The translations under genes and the position numbers were made by a program. Positions 19,001 through 27,224 of a DNA stretch of 64,000 nt are shown in pieces (positions within the stretch are counted from its first letter, which is position 1; each line of letters opens with the position of its first letter). The stretch is from Akkermansiaceae bacterium UBA2381 (GTDB taxonomy: Bacteria > Verrucomicrobiota > Verrucomicrobiia > Verrucomicrobiales > DEV007). The stretch is from contig DDSV01000009.1 of NCBI GenBank assembly GCA_002344215.1, forward strand, positions 50,355 to 114,354, read 5' to 3'. The notes under the pieces were generated by a model. It worked only from the letters and a program-made list of their open reading frames with translations. It made no database searches and was not told the origin of the DNA.

Positions 19001-19504
19001 TTCGGCGGAAAGACGGACTGGGTCGACAGCCAGGGGGAGGATCGATTTCGCCGGGCTCTCTACACTACGTGGAGGCGCAGCAATCCCTATCCCTCCATGG
19101 CGACCTTTGACGCGCCGAACGGGGAAGTCTGCACCGTTCGCCGGGGCCGCACCAACACGCCGCTCCAGTCGCTTGTGACTCTGAATGATCCTGTCTACGT
19201 GGAGGCCGCCCAGGCACTGGGCCGCGAGGTGATCACCCGGGGAGGGGCGACCCTGCCGGAGCGCATCACCTTTGCGATACGGGTGAGTCTCGCCCGCGAA
19301 CCGCGTCCCGCCGAGATCGAGCGACTTGCCGCACTCTACGAGTCCTCTCTCACCGATTATGCGGCGGCACCGGAGATGGCCGGAAAGCTGGCGCAGGAAC
19401 CCCTCGGTCCGCTGCCTCAAGGAAGCAATCTCGCCGAGCACGCTGCCTGGACCGTGGTCTCGAACGTGATCCTGAATCTGGATGAAGTGTTCATGAAACG
19501 CTGA
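16079..19504 (+). CDS. PSCyt1-DUF1549-discoidin-like-DUF1553 protein
   Basis: About 1141 aa. Three in-frame ATGs occur (16058, 16067, 16079); the last begins a good signal peptide (MNRNLWRTLLAVSLTLPLCA), so I use it. PSCyt1 has CFACHGPD (about residue 38). DUF1549 has KPAYGERWARVWLDLARYADS and CAQCHTHKFDP (about 326). At about 490-605 there is an inserted F5/8 type C (discoidin-like) carbohydrate-binding module: RFVRITIPGKDKILHLAEVE, then IDGNTEGD and NPWFEIDLAADLPIEKIVVW. DUF1553 follows with LTARVAVNRYWEELFGTGIV. The module suggests the protein contacts a polysaccharide. It is transcribed with the downstream DUF1501 gene, from which it is separated by a 213-nt stretch carrying a palindromic repeat. 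Confidence 0.92.
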   Translation: MNRNLWRTLLAVSLTLPLCAEEKIDFNRQIRPLLSNRCFACHGPDEEKREADLRLDTREGALMDLGGYAAITSGKAEKSELFHRITLAADHDDLMPPEGKGARFTDSEAALIKRWIEQEAPYANHWSYEKPVRPEVPQGKRSDWPKNAIDHFVLARLESEGLEPGPEADRYALARRAAIDLTGLPPEWEEVLAFVNDSSEKAYENFIDRLLAKPAYGERWARVWLDLARYADSAGYADDPPRTIWAYRDYVVKAFNQNLPFDQFTIEQIAGDLLEKPTRDQLIATAFHRNTMTNSEGGTNDEEFRNEAVVDRVNTTMATWMGTTMACAQCHTHKFDPITHAEYFQMFAFFNQSEDADLKDERPVLELWSDQQEKDKREWSEKITSLKKTLATPTEALAAEQIGWVKRLQQEPAWTAIKPSTAKGGKMELKIDEAGRIDATGMKAATDTYRLEFAVPTDAADLTALRLEIPAEQASNFVLSRLSATWQPDDKSPRRGRFVRITIPGKDKILHLAEVEVFSGGVNVATKGTAKQSSLGSGGDAKRAIDGNTEGDYQKNSVSHTGTEANPWFEIDLAADLPIEKIVVWNRTDGGTSARIEGYEVSLLNAAREVIWKESPGSVPAPSTALAPGGPAAVDFEVAVATHEQSGFPAKAVLAAKADPKTGWAIAGGTGKRQELTLIRKAPMKIAGGKLVLSLEQTSEFKEHLITHAALSYTGEKGVLEWARMPMEIRQLVRKTPGTLAPDEAKRLAAFFLTVAPSLNDERGELAKLEKQLAGAKPATTVPIMRDRPTDQRRKTFVQIRGNYKNLGPEVNEGVPASFHPLKEGIAPNRLALAQWLIDKDNPLTARVAVNRYWEELFGTGIVETSEEFGSQGELPSHQDLLDWIAVDFQENGWDLKRLLKQIAMSATYRQSSKTTPEIQERDPYNRLLSRGPRFRLSAEQVRDNALAVSGLLSDKMHGPPVNPPQPEMGLTAAFGGKTDWVDSQGEDRFRRALYTTWRRSNPYPSMATFDAPNGEVCTVRRGRTNTPLQSLVTLNDPVYVEAAQALGREVITRGGATLPERITFAIRVSLAREPRPAEIERLAALYESSLTDYAAAPEMAGKLAQEPLGPLPQGSNLAEHAAWTVVSNVILNLDEVFMKR

Positions 19505-19540
19505 AACAATGAATCATCGCTCAACCGAACCAGGCAAGGT

Positions 19541-19650
19541 AGCCCCGACCGGCTCGGTCGGGGAGTGGGCGCGCATGGACCCTCGCGCATCCAACGCGAC
19601 CGTTCGAGGTCGCGGGCCGCAGGCCGAACGGCCGTTGACTTCGTTGCACT
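19541..19650. repeat. REP-like palindromic repeat, copy 1
   Basis: The core CCCCGACCGGCTCGGTCGGGG (19543-19563) is a near-perfect palindrome. The stretch from GGTAGCCCCGACC through GTGGGCGC occurs again, as the reverse complement and with about two mismatches, at 31855-31895. Flanking sequence (the CGACCGTTCGAG stretch near 19599) also resembles the other copy in inverted order. This copy lies between the PSCyt1 gene and its DUF1501 partner. Confidence 0.7.
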
Positions 19651-19717
19651 CCGTCTACCCCCTTCGCGTGTTCCTGCGCTATCGCGCAATGCAGACGAAT
19701 CATTCTCCATTCCACCG

Positions 19718-21175
19718 ATGAATCCCGAACTCGAACGCATTCAGTTTCACACCCGCCGTCATTTCCTGCGTCACTCCACCGCCGGAATCGGGGGAATCGC
19801 GCTCAATGCCCTGATGGCAAATGACCTCGCCCGGGGGTCCTCGCCCGCGAGCCTGAATGATCCCCTTGCCCTGAAACAATCCCACTTTGCCGCGAAGGCC
19901 AAGCGTGTCATCTACCTGCACATGACCGGTTCGCCGCCGAACCTCGACATGTTCGATTACAAACCCGAGCTGGCGAAATTTGACGGCAAGGACTGCCCGG
20001 ACAAGTTCATCGAGGGAAAGACCTTCGCCTTCACCACCGGGGTTCCGAAGTTGATGGGTTCGCCGCGCCAGTGGTCTCAGCACGGGAAGAGCGGCATGTG
20101 GATGTCCGACGCGATTCCGAATTTTCACCGCATTGCCGACGAGATGTGTGTCGTCCACTCGATGCACACCGACCAGTTCAATCACGCCCCCGCCGAGTTG
20201 CTCATTTACACGGGCTCCCCCCGCGCGGGCCGTCCCTCGATGGGATCGTGGGCCACCTACGGGCTCGGATCGGAGAATGAAAATCTCCCCGGTTTTGTGG
20301 TCCTCATTTCCAGCGGAACCCAACCGAACGGCGGCAAGGCCTCCTTCGGATCCGGTTTCCTGCCCTCGGTCTATCAGGGGGTGCAGTGCCGCTCAAAAGG
20401 GGATCCGGTCCTCTATTCCTCTGATCCGGCGGGAATGGATCGGAGCATGAGACGGAAAACGCTCGACGCCCTCGCCGACCTCAATAGTCTTCAGGCTGGG
20501 GAGATGGGGCACCCCGAAACCCTCACCCGCATTTCCCAGTATGAGCTCGCCTTCCGCATGCAGACGAGCGTGCCCGAGGTCATGGACATCACGAAGGAAT
20601 CCGCCAAAACCCTCGAAGCCTACGGGGCGGTTCCCGGCGGAGCGAGTCTGGCGAACAATTGCCTCCTTGCGCGTCGACTCGTTGAGTCAGGAGTTCGTTT
20701 TGTGCAACTCTTCGACTGGGGCTGGGACTTTCATGGCACCGGCGAGGCTCTCGGGATCAAGTCGGGACTGACCAACAAATGCGCGACGATGGACAAGCCG
20801 ATCGCCGCGCTCATCAGCGACCTGAAAGATCGGGGATTGCTCGACGAGACTCTCATCGTCTGGGGTGGCGAGTTCGGCCGCACTCCGTTCCAGGAAGGCC
20901 GCACCGCTGCCTCCGGCGTGCTCGGACGCGACCATTTCCCCGATGCCTTCACCATGTGGATGGCCGGCGGCGGGGTGAAGGCGGGATTCGAATACGGACA
21001 GTCCGACGAACTCGGCTTCTCCGTCTCGGAAAATCCCGTCCACGTCCACGATCTCCAGGCGACGATTATGCATCAGTTAGGGTTTAATCATGAGAAGCTC
21101 ACCTATCGCTTCCAGGGACGTGATTACCGGCTCACGGATGTGCACGGAAAGGTTGTGAAGGATTTGCTGGTGTGA
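19718..21175 (+). CDS. DUF1501 family protein
   Basis: The frame is open from 19565, but that stretch is the palindromic repeat; the ATG at 19718 starts a typical DUF1501 N-terminus (MNPELERIQFHTRRHFLRHS), with TRRHFLR as the twin-arginine-like export motif followed by a Gly/Ala stretch. About 485 aa. Motifs: MTGSPPNLDMFDYKP, QFNHAPAELLIYTG, GSWATYGLGSE, RFVQLFDWGWDFHG, WGGEFGRTPF, GRDHFPDAF and MWMAGGGVKAG. It closes the third PSCyt1/DUF1501 pair of the window. Its last ~40 residues (HDLQATIMHQLGFNHEKLTY and FQGRDYRLTD) closely match the other two copies, indicating paralogy. Confidence 0.93.
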   Translation: MNPELERIQFHTRRHFLRHSTAGIGGIALNALMANDLARGSSPASLNDPLALKQSHFAAKAKRVIYLHMTGSPPNLDMFDYKPELAKFDGKDCPDKFIEGKTFAFTTGVPKLMGSPRQWSQHGKSGMWMSDAIPNFHRIADEMCVVHSMHTDQFNHAPAELLIYTGSPRAGRPSMGSWATYGLGSENENLPGFVVLISSGTQPNGGKASFGSGFLPSVYQGVQCRSKGDPVLYSSDPAGMDRSMRRKTLDALADLNSLQAGEMGHPETLTRISQYELAFRMQTSVPEVMDITKESAKTLEAYGAVPGGASLANNCLLARRLVESGVRFVQLFDWGWDFHGTGEALGIKSGLTNKCATMDKPIAALISDLKDRGLLDETLIVWGGEFGRTPFQEGRTAASGVLGRDHFPDAFTMWMAGGGVKAGFEYGQSDELGFSVSENPVHVHDLQATIMHQLGFNHEKLTYRFQGRDYRLTDVHGKVVKDLLV

Positions 21176-21325
21176 GGGAGAGGGGCTGAAGAGGGTTCAA
21201 TGGGGGAGGTAAGAGAGTTGTAAGTAGGTGAGTTTTTACTTTCCCGGAGCTTTTTTACTTGCTGATGAAGGGCGTTTTTCGAATCCTTGCACAATTCGTG
21301 GTGCAGACGCTACGGATTCGAAAGA

Positions 21326-23194
21326 ATGAACGCTCGTACAGCCCTCGCAGTTTTATTTGCAGTAGTCACCCAGGGTTACTCGCAAGAGTCCCCTCCTCCT
21401 GTGATAGCAGAATGGAAGGTGGGAATGACGAAAGAGGAGGCACTGGCGATTACGACGCACGGAGTGCCGGTGAAGGCGGGTCAATCCGCAAGTGGCTCAG
21501 ATCCTTCGAACCGGGTAATAGAATCCGAAGTTTTCAAAGTTCCGGATAGTATTACCTATCTGGGGCAACAGGGGCAGATCAGTTTTACGGTTCGCGATGA
21601 GAAGGTTGCGGGGTTGGGATTCATTGTCATGATTCCCGATTATACATTGGAGTCTCGAGCGAATGCCTACCGATTTGCCGGTGAAGCCGCAGGATTGTTG
21701 GAATTTAAAGACAGGGAAGAGTTTGTGACGAGGGCAAAAAGCGGTATTGATGAAATCTGTGATCTCGGTCGCCCTATGGCTCAGGCGGTTTCCCCCGAAG
21801 ATCCCACCGTTGTGATGTCATTCCGTGTTGTCGCCAATCGTGGTTTTGCCTGCCATCTTGTGGTCGATCCGGGTCTGGGTTCCGGGTACCAACTCCTCGA
21901 GGGAGGCATCACGGTTCGAACCGGGCGTTCCTTTCCAATGGGGCCAATGGGTCCAATGGGGCCCATGACCCCGGGTAACCGGACCGGCATCCCCGCCAAG
22001 GCGCCGGCTTACAATTCAGCCAATTCCTATCAGGTTAATGGCGCTGATGGCCGAACTTTTCAGCGATCACTGGGAACGATCAATGCCTTGCTTGTCCGTC
22101 CTCTTGAAGACGGAAAGAACGCCGCTTCGGCCATGAAGCTGACGGTCACCGCCATCGGAGAGCGAACGGACGGGTTGGTCGATTTCGGCTTTAATCAGGA
22201 GGTTGGCGAGGACATGCAGCGCGCCAATCAAGAGGTGGTGCGTGCGGTTATGCTTCGCAACGGTGGATTTCCTGCCAACATGAATGTGCGTTTCGGTTTT
22301 GCTGACAAATGGGGTGGCAAAGACGGGCCATCGGCCGCAGTGGCGTGCGCACTGCTTCTGGAATCACTCGTTCACGGATTCGAGATCCCGGTACAACTCG
22401 CGGTCACCGGGGATCTCAATGCTGACTCGACCGTGCAACCGGTCGGCGGAGTGGCCGACAAAATCAGGGGAGCGATGGATGCGAAATGCACTCTCATTGG
22501 AATCCCTGCGTCCAACGAGGAGGATGTCACTGATCTGGTGGTGGAAGAAAATCTCAGGCGCTTTTTGACAGCGAAAGTTTTCACACTTGAGAAACTCGAC
22601 GATGCCCTTCTCCTCGCCGATCCCTCCCGGATGTCAGACGATGTTCGTAAGGCGTTCACCGACCTTGACGCTGTCCAGAAGGAACTGGCGGTGCAAGGTT
22701 CAGCGCTATTTACACCCGGGATGCAACAGCGGTTGACCTCGATTCAGACATCTCTTCCAAACTGTTACACCGCCAAGATCCTCGCCGCCGCTGGACGACG
22801 CTCTCTGCTGGCCCGATACTCGCTGGTGGGGTCACTCATGAGGATAGATGAAGCGATGGCTCCATTTGCCGGATTTTTGGCGAAGGTCAAGGAAGGTGAG
22901 TCCATTGATGAATTCCGTTTAAATCGTGACAACCCGATGCAGGAGGCGAAAAACCGACTCAGCGCACTGCGTTCTAAATCAGATGAGCGCCTTGTTGCGG
23001 TCATCGATGCCCAGAAGGCGGTTGTCGACCAATTTCAGAGATTTGTCAGCGCGGATATAGGATCGAAGAGCGTATTTGACACTCATATCGCGGAACTCGA
23101 GAAATTCGAAGGTAGGGCCGCAGAAGCCTGGAAGAAGGTGAAGGAAAATCGCGAGATTCAGGATCAGTTCATGAAGCGAGGGATCTCTCTTTAG
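21326..23194 (+). CDS. Exported Lon-like (S16) serine protease domain protein, copy A
   Basis: About 622 aa from the ATG at 21326, which begins a signal peptide (MNARTALAVLFAVVTQGYSQ); the frame opens 39 nt earlier but that start lacks one. N-terminal domain (about 30-190) starts WKVGMTKEEALAIT, resembling small BamE/OmlA-type domains. A Gly-Pro-Met triplet repeat (MGPMGPMGPM) forms the linker. Residues about 235-430 form a Lon protease catalytic domain: GKDGPSAAVA carries the nucleophile Ser336, and VQPVGGVADKIRGA carries Lys379, 43 residues later as in E. coli Lon (Ser679/Lys722). There is no AAA+ ATPase domain. The C-terminal third is helical and charged, probably coiled coil. It would act in the periplasm without ATP. 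A paralogue lies 2 kb downstream. Confidence 0.85.
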   Translation: MNARTALAVLFAVVTQGYSQESPPPVIAEWKVGMTKEEALAITTHGVPVKAGQSASGSDPSNRVIESEVFKVPDSITYLGQQGQISFTVRDEKVAGLGFIVMIPDYTLESRANAYRFAGEAAGLLEFKDREEFVTRAKSGIDEICDLGRPMAQAVSPEDPTVVMSFRVVANRGFACHLVVDPGLGSGYQLLEGGITVRTGRSFPMGPMGPMGPMTPGNRTGIPAKAPAYNSANSYQVNGADGRTFQRSLGTINALLVRPLEDGKNAASAMKLTVTAIGERTDGLVDFGFNQEVGEDMQRANQEVVRAVMLRNGGFPANMNVRFGFADKWGGKDGPSAAVACALLLESLVHGFEIPVQLAVTGDLNADSTVQPVGGVADKIRGAMDAKCTLIGIPASNEEDVTDLVVEENLRRFLTAKVFTLEKLDDALLLADPSRMSDDVRKAFTDLDAVQKELAVQGSALFTPGMQQRLTSIQTSLPNCYTAKILAAAGRRSLLARYSLVGSLMRIDEAMAPFAGFLAKVKEGESIDEFRLNRDNPMQEAKNRLSALRSKSDERLVAVIDAQKAVVDQFQRFVSADIGSKSVFDTHIAELEKFEGRAAEAWKKVKENREIQDQFMKRGISL

Positions 23195-23335
23195 ACCGGT
23201 TTGACGGGGGATGGGTCATATCTGACGATTAAACCTTTTTGTGCCCGCTTTGCCGGTTCGCTGGAGTGCCTTGTAGGGCTCTCATAAACGGTATATCTCC
23301 ATCGATTCCACTCCTGCGAAAGAATCATTGGCGGG

Positions 23336-25102
23336 ATGGGCTCCTCCATGAAAGGTTTGGGGATGAACGCAACGGCTCATCCTCGGTCACTCTTTCATTT
23401 GGTGATCGCGGGCGTTCTCGCCTGTCTTTCGTGTGCCCCGATTCTCTCCCAGGATCCTCCCGCTGAAGAAACCACTTCTCTCGGGAATGACGGGCAATCC
23501 ATCCTCGCGCTCGATTCGGTCCGGGATTCGATTCAGTCGATCGACGAACGGATTGCCGTCCTCGCGAGGGAGGCGAAGACGGCTACTGCGGCGGAGAATG
23601 AAGGCATCGAGACCGAGATCAGTCAGTTGGTCGCACGACGGGATGTCCTCAGGAGCGACTTTGAATCGATCGCCACCGGAATTGATCCCGCGGAGTATGA
23701 CGAGGCGGCCGCGGTCAAGTTTGTGCTCATCGATGAAGTTCAGGGACTCATTCGCCCGATTGTCGATGAGCTGAAGGAGCTCACCAAAAAGCCGCGCGAA
23801 ATCGAACAGTTCCGGAGTGAACTGGCCATCTGGAGAAAGCGGCTCGAAACGACGGAGGCCGCGCTCGCCAATCTCGAGACTCTGCCGGCCGGGGTGAATC
23901 CGGATCTGGCGAAGGCAATCGCTGAAACCAAACTCAAGTGGGATGAACGCCATCAGCAGGCGGAAAACCGGATCCAGGCGATTACCTACCAGCTGGAGCA
24001 GGCGGAACGCAATCAGCCTTCTCTCTTCAGTTCGATGCGTGACGGATTCAAGACTTTCTTCCGGAGCCGCGGACGCAATCTCCTGCTCTCACTTCTCGCC
24101 CTCTTCGGGACCTTTCTCGCGCTGCGTTATTTTCATCAGTGGGTGAACGGTTTTACCCCGTGGGTAAAGAAGGGAACTCGCCCGTTCTACACCCGCATCG
24201 TTGATGTCGGGCTCCACCTCTTCGCCGCCATCGGTGCCGTCCTCGCTGCGCTGCTGGTCCTTTATGCCGCCGGCGATTGGGTTCTCATGGGCCTTGCGAT
24301 CGTCCTTCTCCTCGGTCTTATCATCGCCGCAAAGAACGGACTGCCGAAATTCTATGCCCAGGGACGGGTTCTCATGAATCTCGGTGAAGTCAGGGAAGGG
24401 GAGCGTGTTGTTTTCAACGGAATTCCCTGGAAGGTGGAGCGACTCAGTTTTTTTGCCACCCTCGTCAACGAGCGGCTCCGGGGCGGAACCTTGCGACTGC
24501 CCATCAATCGGATCGAGGGTCTCCTCTCCCGGAGAATAAGCAGTGAAGGTGAACTCTGGTTTCCGTGCCAGGAGGGGGACTGGATCGAGTTGCCCGAAGC
24601 GGGAAGGGGAAAAGTCATTTCCCAGTCGCCCGAGTTTGTCCAGCTCGTCAAACTTGGCGGAGCAAAGGTCACTATCCCCACGGCAGAGTTCCTTTTAAAA
24701 TCGCCGGTGAATCTCTCTCATAGCTTCCGGATCACAACGAACTTCGGGATTGATTACAAGCACCAGGCGGACTGCACTACAACGATTCCGGAAACTCTCT
24801 GGAGTTATCTCACCCGGGAGATGTGCACCCTTATCGAGGATCGCGAACTCCTCATCAGCCTCAAGGTTGAGTTCGCTTCGGCCGGAGCTTCCTCGCTGAC
24901 CTATGTGATCATTGCCGACCTCGACGGAACGCTCGCCCACCGTTATGAGTTTCTCACCCGGGCTCTACAGCGTTTTGCGGTTGACTGTTGCCACGCCAAT
25001 CACTGGGAGATTCCATTCACTCAGGTGACGCTTCATAATGCCTACTACGAGCCGGTCAAAAGTTCACCCGAGGTAGGGACGCCAAAGCCGAAGCTACCCT
25101 GA
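23336..25102 (+). CDS. MscS-like mechanosensitive channel with long periplasmic coiled coil
   Basis: 588 aa. In-frame ATGs at 23336, 23348 and 23363 all keep the signal segment (SLFHLVIAGVLACLSCAPIL). Residues about 45-230 are a Glu/Lys/Ala-rich coiled coil (for example RDSIQSIDERIAVLAREAKT). Two to three membrane helices follow (LLLSLLALFGTFLALRYF, LFAAIGAVLAALLVLYAAG and WVLMGLAIVLLLGLIIAAKN), then a soluble domain with GERVVFNGIPWKVERLSFFATLVN and RLPINRIEGLLSR, the beta-domain pattern of MscS. It probably opens under membrane tension. It sits between the two Lon-like paralogues, all three on the plus strand with 110-140 nt gaps. The family assignment is fairly good; the N-terminal part is not specific. 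Confidence 0.75.
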   Translation: MGSSMKGLGMNATAHPRSLFHLVIAGVLACLSCAPILSQDPPAEETTSLGNDGQSILALDSVRDSIQSIDERIAVLAREAKTATAAENEGIETEISQLVARRDVLRSDFESIATGIDPAEYDEAAAVKFVLIDEVQGLIRPIVDELKELTKKPREIEQFRSELAIWRKRLETTEAALANLETLPAGVNPDLAKAIAETKLKWDERHQQAENRIQAITYQLEQAERNQPSLFSSMRDGFKTFFRSRGRNLLLSLLALFGTFLALRYFHQWVNGFTPWVKKGTRPFYTRIVDVGLHLFAAIGAVLAALLVLYAAGDWVLMGLAIVLLLGLIIAAKNGLPKFYAQGRVLMNLGEVREGERVVFNGIPWKVERLSFFATLVNERLRGGTLRLPINRIEGLLSRRISSEGELWFPCQEGDWIELPEAGRGKVISQSPEFVQLVKLGGAKVTIPTAEFLLKSPVNLSHSFRITTNFGIDYKHQADCTTTIPETLWSYLTREMCTLIEDRELLISLKVEFASAGASSLTYVIIADLDGTLAHRYEFLTRALQRFAVDCCHANHWEIPFTQVTLHNAYYEPVKSSPEVGTPKPKLP

Positions 25103-25245
25103 CCGGATCCTCGAGCGGATTTGTTCTCAAATGCTTCGGGTCGTTTATCCCGTGATTCTCAATTCCATCCTTTTTTTCTTGCCGCCGGGAGCAGTATTTC
25201 GAATCCTTACCTTTGTCGTTGCGGAGATGCTGTGAGATCAAAAGA

Positions 25246-27006
25246 ATGAAAGCTAGAACCGCCCTTCTATTTCTTTTCGCGCTGACGACCTCCGGTAACA
25301 CCCAGGAGGGCGAGCACCTTGAGATTGGACCGTTGAGAATCGGAATGAGCGGGGCAGAAGCGCTCGCCATTACCGGCTACGGTGAGCCGTATAAGAATCC
25401 TGGAAAAATTGATGCCTATACACTGACAAAACCTTTCATCTGGGTTCAGACAGAGGGCCATCTCACCTTCCACCTCCTGAACGACAGGGTGGATAAGCTG
25501 GTGTTTCACTTCGCCGTTCCGGGAGGGGCTCAGGAGTACCGCGAAGTTGCTACGCGATTTGCAGGCGGGGTCGGAGGTTTACTTAGTGCGGAGGTCAGTG
25601 AGTCGTTCATCGAGACGTCCAGGAAGTGTATCGAAAACATTTGCGATAACGGGAGTAAGACGGAAGTGGCGAGGAGCGCCGCCAATCCCAAAATAGAACT
25701 GTGGTTTCGAGTTAACAACAGCGGTAGTTACACTTGCCAGCTTGGGGTCAATTCAAACTCGGGCAGCTCCTCGACCTCGACAGATCCATCCCTGACATCG
25801 TCGGAAAACTCACGACCAACGAGCACCACGGCCAGTTCCTATCAGGTTAAAGGCGACGAAGGACGGAAGTTCAATCGATCCCTCGGAACGATCCATGCGC
25901 TTCTGGTGCGTCCTCTTGACGATGGTCAGAACGCCGCCTCGGCGATGAAGTTGACCGTCACGGCCATTGCTGAAAGAACCGACGGGAGCGCCGAAATTTC
26001 ATTTAATCAGGACGTTGGCGAGGACATGCGGCGCGCCAATCAGGAAGTGGGGCGTGCCGTGATGTTGCGCAACGGAGGTTTTCCCGCCAATACCAATGTG
26101 CGATTCGGGTTTGCCGACAAATGGGGTGGCAAAGACGGTCCCTCCGCAGCAGTCGCCTGCGCGATCCTTCTGGAATCTCTCTTTCATGGGTTTGAAATTC
26201 CGGCCCATCTCGCCGTGACCGGTGATCTCAATGCGGATTCGACGGTCCAGCCAGTCGGTGGAGTGGCCGACAAAATCCGCGGGGCGATGGGAGCCGGGTG
26301 CAACCTCATCGGCATCCCGGCCGCGAACGAGGAGGACATCACCGATCTGATCGTCGAGGAAAGTCTCCGTCGGTTTTTGACGGCCAAGGTCTTTACGCTC
26401 ACGCAACTCGACGAAGCCCTCGCCCTCGCTGACCCGTCCCGGATGACGGAAGCCGGTCGTGCGGCGATGACCGATCTTGAGGCCGTTCAGAAAGAACTGA
26501 CGGCTCAGGGCGCGGCGATCTATACACCGGAGATGCAACAGCGCCTGGCTTCAATCCAAACCGCGCTGCCCAACTGTTACACCGCCAAAATCCTCGCAGC
26601 GGCCAGTCGCCGTGCCCTGCCGGCGAAGTATTCCCTGGTAGGAACCTTGATGCGGATAGACGAGGCCATGGCACCCTTCTCGATGGCCATGGCCAAGATC
26701 AAAGACGGAACACCGATCGAGGAGTTCAAGCTCGGTCGCAATAATCCCATTCAGGAAGCGAAGAACCGGCTCAATAGTCTGCGAGCGCGATCGGATGAAC
26801 GTCTCGTCCCGGTGATCGATACGCAGAAAAGTCTCATCGACCAGTTTCAGCGACTCCTCAACGCGGATGTGGGATCGAGAAGTGTTCTCGATACGCACAT
26901 CAGAGAGCTCGAGAGAGCGGAAGAAAGAGCTGACGAAGCCTGGAGGAAGATTAAGGAGAACCGCGAGATTCAGGATCAGATCATGAAGCGCGGAATCTCT
27001 CTATAA
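25246..27006 (+). CDS. Exported Lon-like (S16) serine protease domain protein, copy B
   Basis: About 586 aa from the ATG at 25246 (MKARTALLFLFALTTSGNTQ signal peptide). Same architecture as copy A: N-terminal domain starting LRIGMSGAEALAITGYGEPY, a linker that here is Ser/Thr-rich (NSGSSSTSTDPSLTSSENS) instead of Gly-Pro-Met, then the Lon-type domain with GKDGPSAAVA (Ser300) and VQPVGGVADKIRGA (Lys343, again +43), then a long helical C-terminus ending ENREIQDQIMKRGISL, nearly identical to copy A. The Lon domain and C-terminus are strongly conserved between the copies while the N-terminal domain and linker have diverged, which suggests different partners or substrates. The 5' leaders also share sequence (TTTCGAATCCTT at the same distance from the ATG). 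Confidence 0.85.
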   Translation: MKARTALLFLFALTTSGNTQEGEHLEIGPLRIGMSGAEALAITGYGEPYKNPGKIDAYTLTKPFIWVQTEGHLTFHLLNDRVDKLVFHFAVPGGAQEYREVATRFAGGVGGLLSAEVSESFIETSRKCIENICDNGSKTEVARSAANPKIELWFRVNNSGSYTCQLGVNSNSGSSSTSTDPSLTSSENSRPTSTTASSYQVKGDEGRKFNRSLGTIHALLVRPLDDGQNAASAMKLTVTAIAERTDGSAEISFNQDVGEDMRRANQEVGRAVMLRNGGFPANTNVRFGFADKWGGKDGPSAAVACAILLESLFHGFEIPAHLAVTGDLNADSTVQPVGGVADKIRGAMGAGCNLIGIPAANEEDITDLIVEESLRRFLTAKVFTLTQLDEALALADPSRMTEAGRAAMTDLEAVQKELTAQGAAIYTPEMQQRLASIQTALPNCYTAKILAAASRRALPAKYSLVGTLMRIDEAMAPFSMAMAKIKDGTPIEEFKLGRNNPIQEAKNRLNSLRARSDERLVPVIDTQKSLIDQFQRLLNADVGSRSVLDTHIRELERAEERADEAWRKIKENREIQDQIMKRGISL

Positions 27007-27224
27007 ATCGGGTACTCCGATCGGGAGGGTTCCTGCATTGATCGGGTAATGTCATAGTTTGAGGGAGGGAGAATCCTTGATGTCAGGTGTCGTTCCACCT
27101 GTCAATCCGGTGGCTGGCACTGCCACTGGACAGGAGAGCAAGCAGTAGGGTTTCACCCCATCGTGAATCGGGACCTTGAGGGCGATGATCGAAGGGCCGG
27201 AACTTAAACTCCCTTCGAAATACC

